From Planctomycetota bacterium (GTDB lineage: Bacteria > Planctomycetota > PLA2), in assembly GCA_023150495.1 (NCBI GenBank), contig JAKLKT010000022.1:1-13633 (forward strand): a stretch of 13,633 bases of DNA, in the 5' to 3' direction. The notes beneath the pieces were generated by a model. That model was given only the letters and a program-made list of their open reading frames with translations, did no database searches and had not been told where the DNA came from. Both the position numbers and the translations under genes were made by a program. Position 1 is the stretch's first letter; each line of letters begins with the position of its first letter. Of this stretch, positions 5,594-11,745 are shown piece after piece.

Positions 5594-7048
5594 CTACGCC
5601 GGCTCCAGCTCGACGTCGAGGAACGTGGGCCCGTCGTCGCGCACGGTCACGTTCTCGATCACGCGCTCGCGGAAGCCCTTCGCCCCGATCCTCAGGACGG
5701 GATGCAAGCCGGGCGACGTCTCCCATCGCAGCTCGGAGAGCGGCCCGTTGAAGGTCCTGCCGCAGCACTCCTGCTCCCCGACCCGCGCGAGCGGGACGAC
5801 GAGCGGCCGGTCGCCCGCGCCCTTCGGGTGCAGCCGGACGACGACCGTGCCCGCGCCGGTCACCCGGAGCGTGACCGTCTCCGCCCGGACCTCGGGAATG
5901 ACGAACTCCTGTTCGAGCGCGCCGAGCCGGGCGTCCTCGATCACGACGTTGAGGCCCGCCCGGGTGCCCAGGGGCATGCGAGCCATGCGGACGATCCCCC
6001 GCTCGTCCGCGCGGTAGCCGATGGATCCATGGAAACGGCCGTTCGACCGGATCCAGTGGATGCGACCCGAGAGAGGGCGATCGCCACGCGCGTCCTCGAG
6101 ACGGATCGTGAGGGGCCCGATCTCCGGCAGCACGAGGGTGCCCACGTCGTCCTCCCCGTCCGGAACGTCGATCATGAGCAGCGGGTTGGTCGTCCGCGGC
6201 ATCGTCGAGACCATCCGATCGAGCGCCTCCGCCCGGTCCAGCTTCGCGAGCTCCTCCCGCGACGGGCGCTTCGGCAAGACGTCGAAGACCGCTATCCCGC
6301 CGTCCTCGGGATCCACCCCGGCTACCTCGAAGCGGCCGTCCGCACCCGCCGTGACCACGCTGCCGTCCTCGGGATCCCCCGACATCCGGCTGCAGGGCGC
6401 GACGCGGTAGCCCTCCGCAGGCCGGCCGTCCGCGGTTTGCAGCACCCCGCGGACTCTCCGTCCTCGCGTGAGCTCCACCTCGAAGGCGCCGATCCGCCGG
6501 CCCTCCCACGAGACGTGCGCGCGGGACTCGGGGTGGCTCGCGTCAATGGAGATCCGCGCGTACTCCCGATCCTCCGCGGGTCCGAACCACATCTCGCCGT
6601 TGTCGTCCGTGCTCCCGGATGCCGCGTCCTGCCTCTCCCCGTCCGCGATCTCCGTGTCGCAGGCGTCGGCGTCCCTGTGCAGGATCACGAGGAGCCTCAC
6701 GCCCGACGCGGGCGATCCGTCGCTCCATTTCGCGCGCACGCGCCCCATGACCCCCGCGCGGAGGACCAGGTCGGGTGCCACGTTCTCCTCGCCCATCAGA
6801 TGGACGGCGATCTCCCGGGACACGCTTCGGCCCAGGAGCGCCCGGAGCTGTGCCGGCATCCGCATGCGGGCGAACCACGGCCGAAGGGCCATGTCGAAGG
6901 CGTACTCCCCGTCCGCTCCGGCGACCGCGGAGTCGTCGAGCTCGAACGCCTCGTGCGCCGGCAGCCATGCGCCGTTGTGCGCGAGAAAGACCCGCGCCCC
7001 CGCGACGGGGCGGCCCTCCTCGTCCACGACGCGGCCGCGGACGATCAC
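5594..7048 (-). CDS. Carboxypeptidase-regulatory-like repeat protein, no signal peptide
   Basis: This 484-residue protein is built from successive beta-sandwich segments of the carboxypeptidase regulatory type. The first, VRGRVVDEEGRPVAGARVFL then GADGEYAF, is clear. Related segments begin near GVMGRVRAKWSDGSPASGVRLL, near RVRGVLQTADGRPAEGYRV (followed by TAGADGRFEVAGV), and near LTIRLEDARGDRPLSGRIHW (then ADERGIVRMARMPLG). Such domains usually sit in secreted or outer-membrane proteins, but here the chain begins directly with the first strand and has no signal peptide. The start is a GTG overlapping the DUF2017 stop (GTGA), supported by a strong GGAGGAGGGGG ten nt upstream. A longer in-frame reading to 7300 would only translate the wrong frame of the DUF2017 gene into Arg/Gly-rich sequence. 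An adjacent Cys pair occurs in ECCGRTF. No catalytic motif is seen and the function is unknown. Confidence 0.8.
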   Translation of the reverse strand: MIVRGRVVDEEGRPVAGARVFLAHNGAWLPAHEAFELDDSAVAGADGEYAFDMALRPWFARMRMPAQLRALLGRSVSREIAVHLMGEENVAPDLVLRAGVMGRVRAKWSDGSPASGVRLLVILHRDADACDTEIADGERQDAASGSTDDNGEMWFGPAEDREYARISIDASHPESRAHVSWEGRRIGAFEVELTRGRRVRGVLQTADGRPAEGYRVAPCSRMSGDPEDGSVVTAGADGRFEVAGVDPEDGGIAVFDVLPKRPSREELAKLDRAEALDRMVSTMPRTTNPLLMIDVPDGEDDVGTLVLPEIGPLTIRLEDARGDRPLSGRIHWIRSNGRFHGSIGYRADERGIVRMARMPLGTRAGLNVVIEDARLGALEQEFVIPEVRAETVTLRVTGAGTVVVRLHPKGAGDRPLVVPLARVGEQECCGRTFNGPLSELRWETSPGLHPVLRIGAKGFRERVIENVTVRDDGPTFLDVELEPA

Positions 7049-7623
7049 GCCGGCGGCGCCCCCTCCTCCCCGGGCCCCTCCTCCTCCATGCGCGGCGGGC
7101 GCTCGCCCTCGGGCAGGCCGTCGAGGATGAGCATCTCCTGGATGACCGCGAGCGCGCCGATCTTCAGCACCGCGAACGTCTTCTCGTCGAGCTCGATCCG
7201 GCCCTCCTTCTCCTCGATCTCCGGGTGGAGGTCCTCCTCGCTCTCGATCCCGTGCTCCGCGCCGAGCGCGAGCCGCGCCGCGTTGAGCGCGCTGATCCAC
7301 GCGTTCACGTGCCGCGCCGGCACCGTCACGCTCCAGCGCGGCACGCCGGAGAGCGGCTCCGCGGGGCCGAGGCCCCGGAGGTCGCGCAGGAGGATCTCGC
7401 GCGCCGACGCGAGCAGCGCGAAGAGCTCCGGTCGCACGAGGCGCTCCCAGTCCGCGCGCTGGTCGTCGTCGTCCGAGGGCTCGGGGAAGAGCCGGTCCCG
7501 CGCCGCGCCTTCGGGCTTCTCCAGGAGGTCCGGCACCTCGACGAGCGCCGCCACGTGGAGCGGGAAGAGCCCGTCGATGGCGACCGACCCGTCCTCCTGC
7601 CGCCTGACCTGCGGGAAGATCAC
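7045..7623 (-). CDS. DUF2017 family protein
   Basis: This 192-residue protein matches my memory of DUF2017, a family found next to clpS in actinobacteria and some other phyla. The recognisable part is WSVTVPARHVNAWISALNAARLALG (about 97-121), then a GIESEEDL turn, and the C-terminal helix FAVLKIGALAVIQEMLILDGL. The beginning VIFPQVRRQEDGSVAIDGL is the usual N-terminal strand pair. An acidic linker (EPSDDDDQ) lies near 48-55 and an acidic Pro/Gly tail ends the protein. No biochemical function is known; the conserved neighbourhood suggests a link to ClpS-dependent proteolysis. I chose the GTG at 7623, which overlaps the clpS stop as GTGA and has GGAG eight nt upstream. An in-frame GTG at 7632 would have its start within that GGAG. 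The gene overlaps the next one by GTGA as well. Confidence 0.82.
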   Translation of the reverse strand: MIFPQVRRQEDGSVAIDGLFPLHVAALVEVPDLLEKPEGAARDRLFPEPSDDDDQRADWERLVRPELFALLASAREILLRDLRGLGPAEPLSGVPRWSVTVPARHVNAWISALNAARLALGAEHGIESEEDLHPEIEEKEGRIELDEKTFAVLKIGALAVIQEMLILDGLPEGERPPRMEEEGPGEEGAPPA

Positions 7624-7901
7624 GTCGCGCACTCCATCGTCGCGAGGAGCTGCGCCGCGTGGAGCTTCTGCACGTAGGTCTCCGCCTGCTCGCGCGCGCC
7701 CGTCCAGACGATCGAGCGCCCCCTCGTGTGCACCTCCATCATCAGCGCCTGCGCCTTCTCGAGCGGGTAGCCGAAGATGCGCTGGAACACGAGCGTCACG
7801 TAGCTCATGAGCGTGATCGGGTCGTTCCAGACGATCACGTTCCACGGCGGCGCGAGGCGCCTCTCGGTCGAGGTCTCCTCGAGGACGCCCGGTTCGGTCA
7901 T
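7620..7901 (-). CDS. clpS: ATP-dependent Clp protease adaptor ClpS
   Basis: ClpS binds proteins with bulky hydrophobic N-terminal residues and delivers them to ClpAP/ClpCP for degradation (N-end rule). The 93-residue protein has the expected size. After a flexible N-terminal arm comes PPWNVIVWNDPITLMSYVTLVFQ, with Asn26 and Asp27 of the pocket that binds the substrate alpha-amino group. The family ND-D/H pattern is NDP here, as in actinobacterial and plastid-like forms. His58 in MMEVHTRGRSIV is the other conserved pocket residue, and LEKAQALMMEVH is the typical helix. AREQAETYVQKLHAAQLLATME completes the fold. The ATG overlaps the pfkB stop (ATGA). No clpA or clpC is in the window. Confidence 0.95.
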   Translation of the reverse strand: MTEPGVLEETSTERRLAPPWNVIVWNDPITLMSYVTLVFQRIFGYPLEKAQALMMEVHTRGRSIVWTGAREQAETYVQKLHAAQLLATMECAT

Positions 7902-8752
7902 CGCGCTTCAGGATACCCTTCCCGCGGCGGGGCGGTGTTGCCGAGCCGCTCCGCCGCGCGCGCGGCGGCCCACGCCGCGAAGTCGAAGCACTTCGCCCAC
8001 GGCCAGCCCGAGAGGAGCCCTTCGACGAGCCCCGCGTGGAAGATGTCGCCGCACCCGGTCGTGTCCACCGCGCCCGCCGGGTACGCGGGCCTCTCGAGCC
8101 ACGTGTCGCCGAAGGACGCCACGTATCCGCGCGCGCCGAGCGTGACGCCGGCGACCTGCGCCCCCGCCTCGCGGATCTTCCGCACGGCCGCGCGCGGATC
8201 CCCGGCGAAGTCGCGCGCGAAGACCTCCGACGCGACGAAGACGTGCGCGAGCGGGAGCAGCGCGCGCGTGCCCTCGCGGAAGGTCCCCGCGTCGACGACG
8301 ACCATCCTCGAGGCCCTCGCGCACGCGACCGACGCCTCCGCGTAGAGGCCGTCGCAGAGGAACACCCGCGCCTCGGGCGGGGCGATCTCCAGGGGGTCCG
8401 GGGGCGCTCCCGTCGGCCGGCGCCAGTAGATCGTGCGCCGCCCCGTCCCGCGCTCCACCGCGACGAACGCGCGCTGCGACCGCGCGCCGCGACGCACGAG
8501 GAGGCGGGACGCGTCCATGCCCCCGAGCCCCCCCTTGATCGCCTCCCCTTCGGGGTCGTCGCCGATCACCCCCGCGATCGCGCACCTCCGCCCCCAGCCA
8601 TGGAGCGCCTTGAGCGCGGTCGCGATCGGCCCGCCGACCTGCTCGTGCTCCGCCTCGATCTCGCGCTTCTCGTCGGGCGGCGGCAGTTGGCCGACCACGC
8701 CCATCCGGTCGAACGTGCACTGGCCGAGCCCGAAGACATCGAAGTTGCCCAT
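7898..8752 (-). CDS. PfkB (ribokinase) family sugar/nucleoside kinase
   Basis: This 284-residue kinase transfers a phosphate from ATP to the hydroxymethyl group of a sugar, nucleoside or related substrate; the exact substrate cannot be read from the sequence. Family signature 2, DTTGCGDIFHAGLVEGLLSGW (230-250), is intact, with the anion hole GCGD and catalytic base Asp236. Signature 1 is recognisable but altered: VGGPIATALKALHGWG near 39-54, where many members have GGN. FDVFGLGQCTFDRMG at the N-terminus and VTLGARGYVASFGD near 203-216 are family-typical. The start is the ATG beginning MGNFDVFGLG. Longer in-frame readings run into the divergent nrdJ gene and produce unrelated sequence. It is the first gene of a coupled minus-strand operon and is divergent from nrdJ across 97 bp. 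Confidence 0.92.
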   Translation of the reverse strand: MGNFDVFGLGQCTFDRMGVVGQLPPPDEKREIEAEHEQVGGPIATALKALHGWGRRCAIAGVIGDDPEGEAIKGGLGGMDASRLLVRRGARSQRAFVAVERGTGRRTIYWRRPTGAPPDPLEIAPPEARVFLCDGLYAEASVACARASRMVVVDAGTFREGTRALLPLAHVFVASEVFARDFAGDPRAAVRKIREAGAQVAGVTLGARGYVASFGDTWLERPAYPAGAVDTTGCGDIFHAGLVEGLLSGWPWAKCFDFAAWAAARAAERLGNTAPPREGYPEAR

Positions 8753-8760
8753 ACCGTCAC

Positions 8761-8785
8761 GTGGCCGCTGCAGCCGACGAGCGGC
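8761..8785 (-). promoter_or_regulatory. Inverted repeat copy 1 next to the pfkB start
   Basis: GTGGCCGCT (8761-8769), a 9-nt spacer, and GAGCGGC (8779-8785) form a 6-bp perfect stem (GCCGCT/AGCGGC). The element lies 8 nt upstream of the pfkB ATG on the minus strand. The same two half-sites recur at 8817-8839 near the nrdJ start, suggesting a shared operator or paired mRNA hairpins. Confidence 0.5.
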
Positions 8786-8802
8786 GCGCGCGCTCGGCCC
8801 GT

Positions 8803-8812
8803 ACCGTAGCAT
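8803..8812. promoter_or_regulatory. Candidate overlapping -10 elements for pfkB (-) and nrdJ (+)
   Basis: Plus-strand TAGCAT (8807-8812) and minus-strand TACGGT (8808-8803) overlap midway between the two inverted repeat copies. If both are used, each transcript would begin near one of the repeats. The hexamers are only partial matches and no -35 boxes are clear. Confidence 0.25.
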
Positions 8813-8816
8813 GGAG

Positions 8817-8840
8817 GTGGCCGCTCGCGGCTGAGCGGCC
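8817..8840 (+). promoter_or_regulatory. Inverted repeat copy 2 next to the nrdJ start
   Basis: GTGGCCGCT (8817-8825), a 7-nt spacer, and GAGCGGC (8833-8839). The stem is GGCCGCT/AGCGGCC, 7 bp perfect. It ends 9 nt before the nrdJ ATG and covers the only purine-rich stretch that might serve as ribosome binding site. Confidence 0.5.
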
Positions 8841-8849
8841 GGTCTCTCC

Positions 8850-10880
8850 ATGCTCGACTCCATCGCCTGGTCGCGCCGCGACGCCCAACTCCTCGACGAG
8901 CGGGGGCAGGTCGTGTTCGAGCTCAAGGGCGTCGAGGCGCCCGCGGCGTGGTCGGACACGGCGGTGAACGTGGTCGCGAGCCGTTACTTCAAGCCCGGGC
9001 CGAACGGCGAGCGCAGCGTGAGGGACCTGCTGCGGCGGGTGGGCGGCACGCTCGCCCGCTGGGTGGGGGAGGAGGGGATCGGGGAGGAGGGGTACGAGGC
9101 GGGGCTCCTGGACCTCCTCGTGCACCAGCGCGGCGCGTTCAACTCGCCCGTCTGGTTCAACGTGGGGTTCGACGGCCACCCGCAGTGCTCGGCGTGCTTC
9201 ATCCTCTCGGTCAAGGACGACCTGAACGCGATCCTCGAGCTCGCGCGCGTCGAGGCGCTGATCTTCAAGTACGGCAGCGGGTGCGGGACGAACCTCTCCG
9301 TGCTCCGGTCGAGCCGCGAGCGGCTCTCGGGCGGCGGGTTCGCGTCGGGGCCCGTGTCGTTCATGCGCGGGTACGACGCGTTCGCCGGCGTCGTGAAGTC
9401 GGGCGGGCGCACGCGGCGCGCGGCGAAGATGCAGATCCTCGACGCGGCGCACCCGGACATCCACGACTTCGTGCGCGCGAAGGCGATCGAGGAGCGGAAG
9501 GCGAAGGCGCTCGCCGCGGCCGGGTTCGGCGGCGGGATGGACGGCGAGGCGCACAGGAGCGTCGCGTTCCAGAACTCGAACCTCTCCGTGCGCGTGACGG
9601 ACGAGTTCCTGCGCGCGGTGCGCGAGGACCGGCCGTGGACGACGCGCGCGGTCAGGACCGGCGAGCCGGTGGAGACCTTCCCGGCGCGGTCGCTCCTGCG
9701 GGAGATCGCGCAGGGGGCGTGGGAATGCGGCGACCCGGGGCTCCAGTACGACTCGGCGATCCAGGGGTGGAACCCGGTCCCGAGGTCGGGCCGGATCAAC
9801 GCGACGAACCCGTGCAGCGAGTTCGTCTTCCTCGACGACACGGCGTGCAACCTCGCGTCGCTGAACCTGCTCGGGTACCTGAGACCGGACGCCACCTTCG
9901 ACGCGGCGGCTTTCCGGCGCGACGCGGGGACGCTCTTCCGCGCGATGGAGGCGATCATCGACCGGAGCGCCTACCCGACCCCGCGCGTCGCGGAGATGAG
10001 CCGCATCTTCCGCCCGCTCGGCCTCGGCTACGCCAACCTCGGCGCGCTCCTCATGGCGATCGGCCTCCCGTACGACTCCGTTGAGGGGCGCGGCTGGGCG
10101 GCGGCGATCACCGCGCTCATGACCGGCGAGGCGTACCGCGTGTCGGCGGGGATCGCGGCGCAGCTCGGCCCGTTCGAGGCTTTCGAGGTGAACCGGGAGC
10201 ATGTCCTGCGCGTGCTCGAGATGCACCGCGGCGCCCTCGCGCACGTCGAGGCGGCGCCCGCGGCGCTCCTCGCCGAGGCGCGGAAGGTCTGGGACGAGGC
10301 GCTCCGGCTCGCCCGCGAGCACGGCGTCCGGAACGCGCAGGCGACGGTGCTCGCGCCGACGGGCACGATCGCCTTCCTCATGGACTGCGACACGACCGGC
10401 ATCGAGCCGGACCTCTCGCTCGTGAAGTACAAGGCGCTCGCGGGCGGCGGCACGCTCCGGCTCACGAACCGCGTCGTCCCGCGCGCGCTCGCGCGGCTCG
10501 GGTACGGCAGGGGGGAGATCGACGCGATCGTGAAGCACCTCGAGCGCGAGGAGGGGATGGAGGGCGCGCCGCACCTGAGGCGCGAGCACCTGCCGGTGTT
10601 CGACTGCGCGTTCCGCCCCGGCAGGCACGGCCGGGTGATCTCCGCGGACGGACACCTGCTGATGATGGCCGCGGTGCAGCCGTTCCTCTCGGGGGGCATC
10701 TCGAAGACCGTGAACCTGCCGCGGGAGACGACGGTGGAGGAGATCGAGCGCCTCTACCTGCGCGGGGGCGAGCTCGGGTTGAAGGCGCTCGCGGTCTACC
10801 GCGAGGGGTCGAAGGGGATCGAGCCGCTCACGGCCAAGTGCGTGATCGACGAGGGCCACCAGACCTGCTGCGGGGGGTAG
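8850..10880 (+). CDS. nrdJ: Class II (adenosylcobalamin-dependent) ribonucleotide reductase, short form
   Basis: This enzyme reduces ribonucleotides to deoxyribonucleotides with an adenosylcobalamin-generated thiyl radical, without needing oxygen. The 676-residue chain carries the catalytic core: FNSPVWFN (from 97), CSACFIL with active-site Cys116, GSGCGTNLS, NPCSE (320-324) with the radical Cys322 and catalytic Asn320 and Glu324, DDTACNLASLNL with Cys333 as a candidate disulfide partner, ATVLAPTGTIAFLMDCDTTGIEPD, and SGGISKTVNLP. The family-typical RNR barrel ends at GLKALAVYREGS. The chain then stops within 25 residues, with Cys664 and an adjacent pair Cys673-Cys674 in HQTCCGG, which probably re-reduce the active site. 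Many NrdJ proteins have a TSCPD-type domain before the terminal cysteines; it is absent here. No N-terminal ATP-cone is evident. Starting at the ATG gives the normal family N-terminus. No cobalamin riboswitch fits in the 97-bp upstream region. Confidence 0.95.
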   Translation: MLDSIAWSRRDAQLLDERGQVVFELKGVEAPAAWSDTAVNVVASRYFKPGPNGERSVRDLLRRVGGTLARWVGEEGIGEEGYEAGLLDLLVHQRGAFNSPVWFNVGFDGHPQCSACFILSVKDDLNAILELARVEALIFKYGSGCGTNLSVLRSSRERLSGGGFASGPVSFMRGYDAFAGVVKSGGRTRRAAKMQILDAAHPDIHDFVRAKAIEERKAKALAAAGFGGGMDGEAHRSVAFQNSNLSVRVTDEFLRAVREDRPWTTRAVRTGEPVETFPARSLLREIAQGAWECGDPGLQYDSAIQGWNPVPRSGRINATNPCSEFVFLDDTACNLASLNLLGYLRPDATFDAAAFRRDAGTLFRAMEAIIDRSAYPTPRVAEMSRIFRPLGLGYANLGALLMAIGLPYDSVEGRGWAAAITALMTGEAYRVSAGIAAQLGPFEAFEVNREHVLRVLEMHRGALAHVEAAPAALLAEARKVWDEALRLAREHGVRNAQATVLAPTGTIAFLMDCDTTGIEPDLSLVKYKALAGGGTLRLTNRVVPRALARLGYGRGEIDAIVKHLEREEGMEGAPHLRREHLPVFDCAFRPGRHGRVISADGHLLMMAAVQPFLSGGISKTVNLPRETTVEEIERLYLRGGELGLKALAVYREGSKGIEPLTAKCVIDEGHQTCCGG

Positions 10881-10935
10881 GCCCCCTTCCCCGCGCCCCA
10901 TCCCATCCCCGCGCGGTGCTTCTTCGGCCGCCGGA

Positions 10936-10941
10936 TAGGCT
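10936..10941 (+). promoter_or_regulatory. Candidate -10 element, possibly leaderless, for the VIT1-like gene
   Basis: TAGGCT lies 6 nt before the GTG start, and there is no Shine-Dalgarno between them. If it is used, transcription would begin at or next to the start codon. Alternatively the gene is read through from nrdJ, 67 bp upstream. Confidence 0.25.
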
Positions 10942-10947
10942 CTCTCC

Positions 10948-11691
10948 GTGGATCCGTCCGCGCGCTCTTCCCCGGCGCACCTCCGCGCCGAGCACACCCC
11001 CGAGGCGATCGCGGCGCGCCTCGCGGCGAGCACGGACCACAGCTACCTCGGCGACGCGATCCTCGGCGCGATCGACGGGACCGTGACGACGTTCGCGATC
11101 GTCGCGGGCGCCACCGGCGCGAGGCTCCCGCCGGGCATCGCGCTCGTCCTCGGCCTCGCGAACGTGCTCGCCGACGGCTTCAGCATGGCGGTCTCCAACT
11201 ACCTGCGCGCGAAGGCGGACCTCCACGTCGTCGAGCACGCGCGGCGCGTCGAGGAGTCGCACATCGAGAGCGTCCCCGACGGCGAGCGGGAGGAGATCCG
11301 GCAGATCTTCGAGAGGAAGGGGTTCAAGGGGGAGATGCTCGACGCCGCGGTGGACGTCATCACGAACGACCGGCGCCGCTGGGTCGACACGATGCTCATG
11401 GAGGAGCTCGGGCTCCGGCTCGATCCCCCGCGCCCCCTCCGGGCCGCGGTCACGACGTTCGTCGCGTTCCTCGTCGCGGGCCTCGTCCCCCTCCTGCCGC
11501 TCTTCTTCGCGCACGCCTTCGCCGCGAGCGCCGCGGCGACGGCCGCGACCTTCTTCGCGATCGGCGTCGTGAAGGGGCGGATGCTGCGCACCGGATGGCT
11601 CCGGGGCGGGCTCGAGACGCTGCTGATCGGCGGCGGGGCGGCCACGCTCGCCTACGCCGTCGGCCACGCGGCCCGCGGGCTCGCCGGCTAG
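10948..11691 (+). CDS. VIT1/CCC1 family iron/manganese transporter
   Basis: This 247-residue membrane protein belongs to the vacuolar iron transporter family, which moves Fe2+ or Mn2+ in exchange for protons. After a hydrophilic N-terminus comes YLGDAILGAIDGTVTTFAIVAGATGA (TM1, with Asp43), then IALVLGLANVLADGFSMAVSNYL (TM2, with Met80). Both residues fall at positions I recall as important in the structurally known plant VIT1. The cytoplasmic helical region (about 90-160) is rich in Glu and contains ARRVEESHIESVPDGEREEIRQIF and MLMEELGL, the pattern of the family metal-binding domain. Three more hydrophobic segments follow at about 168-188, 190-210 and 222-244. The GTG is the first usable start and gives about 30 residues before TM1. 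The nrdJ stop is 67 bp upstream and the protease start 54 bp downstream. Substrate preference between iron and manganese is not readable. Confidence 0.9.
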   Translation: MDPSARSSPAHLRAEHTPEAIAARLAASTDHSYLGDAILGAIDGTVTTFAIVAGATGARLPPGIALVLGLANVLADGFSMAVSNYLRAKADLHVVEHARRVEESHIESVPDGEREEIRQIFERKGFKGEMLDAAVDVITNDRRRWVDTMLMEELGLRLDPPRPLRAAVTTFVAFLVAGLVPLLPLFFAHAFAASAAATAATFFAIGVVKGRMLRTGWLRGGLETLLIGGGAATLAYAVGHAARGLAG

Positions 11692-11723
11692 CCCCCGGGA
11701 GCGCCGCGCCCGCGCAAGTTCTC

Positions 11724-11744
11724 GGTCCCCTTACACTTTGGACC
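11724..11744 (+). promoter_or_regulatory. Candidate promoter of the Deg9-like protease with flanking inverted repeat
   Basis: TACACT (11732-11737) is a plausible -10 element. It is enclosed by the inverted repeat GGTCC-N11-GGACC (11724-11728 and 11740-11744), which ends one nt before the ATG. A repressor site overlapping a near-leaderless promoter would look like this, but the arms are only 5 bp and no -35 is evident. Confidence 0.3.
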
Positions 11745-11745
11745 C

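Noticed and set aside
7049..7300. Upstream extension of the carboxypeptidase-regulatory-like gene
   Set aside because: The extra residues are Arg/Gly/Ala-rich and are the wrong-frame reading of the DUF2017 gene; the GTGA overlap and Shine-Dalgarno support the GTG at 7048.
7624..7845. Upstream extension of the DUF2017 gene
   Set aside because: It would overlap most of clpS in another frame and gives a non-protein-like N-terminus; the GTG at 7623 has a good Shine-Dalgarno and the 4-base overlap.
8753..8849. Cobalamin riboswitch or NrdR box upstream of nrdJ
   Set aside because: The region is too short for a cobalamin riboswitch, no B12-box-like sequence is seen, and the inverted repeats are GC-rich, unlike the AT-rich NrdR consensus.
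8753..8959. N-terminal extension of the PfkB kinase into nrdJ
   Set aside because: The extra 69 residues have no kinase features and run opposite the nrdJ coding sequence; the family N-terminus begins at MGNFDVFGLG.
8757..11033. 758-residue open frame antisense to nrdJ
   Set aside because: It lies opposite a certain gene. Its translation is Arg/Glu/Pro/His-rich without domain features, which is the usual artefact of strong GC bias at third codon positions.
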